From Bradysia coprophila (taxonomy: Eukaryota; Arthropoda; Insecta; Diptera; Sciaridae), in NCBI RefSeq assembly GCF_014529535.1, contig NC_050737.1:997921-1061920 (forward strand): DNA of 64,000 nucleotides. The letters run 5' to 3'. The notes beneath the pieces are model-generated. The model saw only the letters and a list, made by a program, of their open reading frames with translations. It searched no databases and was not told where the DNA came from. Numbering within the stretch: position 1 is the stretch's first letter; every line of letters begins with the position of its first letter. This document shows, piece by piece, positions 62,958 through 64,000 of the stretch. A program made the translations under genes and the position numbers.

Positions 62958-64000
62958 AACTTATGGACTTTAGATGGAAAAGAGTAAACGGCTTCTCCGC
63001 ACCCTTCAATTAAAACAAGAGGAAAAAAAATTATTTGAGATTAACTGTGAGATCTAGCAATAATTAAGTTTTAATTTTCGTTTAATTTAACTCTTCTTTT
63101 CGGGTAAGTAGTTCAATGTAAATTAACGATAAGTTTCGAATGGAATTGTAATGCAGAAGAGGGGAAGAATTGAATGTCAATGACTAGCATTTACACATGG
63201 GCGTAAATTTCGATTAAATTGTAGGGCATAATGGTTAAGATTTTGACATAAAAATAGCGGGAGAGTCTATAAGTGAAGCGGTATATCAGACCAATTAATT
63301 TAGGAGTCACGTCGCCGATTTTTCGGTTAAGCTCTAACAGGCACATGTGAAGGCTTCACGACTCAATTGAAGTTCTTGCTTTAAGAACACGGATTTTTCA
63401 CTCACACCACACAACGGAAAATTTAACTTTTTCTTTTCAATTAATTTAAATAAAATCTTTTCGAGAAAGCATTAAGTAACGCTGGAAAGCGCATGAATTA
63501 TCCTTGAAATATGGATGAAATTTTCACGGATTTCGTGAAGATCTTCAAAATAACGACCGGGTCCTCGGATACTGAATATCTAGTAAATTCTACGACCATT
63601 GGTTTTCAATGATACCATACTTGCATTAGTCAAACTACTACAGATCCAATTGAAGTCAACCAAATTTATGTCGAAATTAGCTTCAGCTGTTTTACCAGCT
63701 GGTCCACTCATACAAACACATTGTAATAATCACACGCACGCGAGTGGTAGTGGAAACCACGTATACGCGGAGTGATTGTAAGAGTGGTCCAACTGGTAAG
63801 ACACCTGAAGCAAAGAGAAAACTTGGACACTAATTTGGTTGACTTTAATAGAATCTCCTTTGTGTTGGATATACTTGAAGTACGACAAAGTACGAAGAGT
63901 AAGATCGCGAGCAAAAGACAGTCTCGACAGCCAATGTGCTCTCGCTGAAAGTGAGAGCTTCTGAAATAATTTCGTTTTCAGTAAAAAAAAACCAAGAAAA
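62958..64000. other. 3' flank and a decayed inverted-repeat element
   Basis: 62,958-63,640 has no recognised gene and probably includes the 3' UTR. At about 63,650-63,850, GAAGTCAACCAAATTTATGT then TTTTACCAGCTGGTCCACT faces, inverted and diverged, AGTGGTCCAACTGGTAAGAC then CTAATTTGGTTGACTTTA: an old MITE of about 200 bp. Confidence 0.5.

Overview
The window looks like nuclear DNA of an insect, most likely a fly. It is AT-rich, and its genes have short GT-AG introns, mostly 53-92 nt. The recognisable proteins are typical animal or insect ones: thymidylate synthase, tRNA-dihydrouridine synthase 2, Rubicon and a GH20 beta-hexosaminidase. Roughly 80% is intergenic DNA full of small inverted-repeat DNA transposons, foldback elements, non-LTR retrotransposon fragments and tandem arrays. 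A nematoceran fly such as a fungus gnat would fit, but the species cannot be fixed from sequence alone.

Layout. (1) 1.1-5.6 kb holds a DNA transposon-like module. A broken transposase with a DDE-like 'Transposase domain' family core lies on the + strand. An intact two-exon gene with a BEN-like C-terminal region faces it on the - strand. (2) 5.6-43.8 kb has no recognisable host gene. It holds nested and palindromic mobile elements, a tRNA-containing repeat with a hairpin duplicate, a 1.4 kb foldback, a 351 bp non-LTR insert with a perfect 13 bp target duplication, and satellites with 10, 20, 50, about 147 and about 150 bp periods. (3) 43.8-50.4 kb is a compact housekeeping cluster. Thymidylate synthase (-) and Dus2 (+) diverge from a 222 bp shared promoter carrying a perfect TATCGATA (DRE-type) site. 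Dus2 then converges on Rubicon (-). (4) 50.4-55.2 kb is intergenic, with one possible orphan exon and more small elements. (5) 55.3-58.0 kb is a 10-exon beta-hexosaminidase (-) with an unusual hydrophobic C-terminal tail. (6) 62.2-63.0 kb is a three-exon gene for a small two-pass membrane protein (+).

The genes do not form one pathway. Thymidylate synthase (dTMP supply), Dus2 (tRNA modification), Rubicon (autophagy and endosome regulation) and hexosaminidase (glycan turnover) are separate housekeeping functions. The most interesting material is the transposase plus BEN-like pair, and the element families whose ends and target duplications can be read directly. All exon joins were read by eye from frames, splice dinucleotides and family similarity; no search was run.
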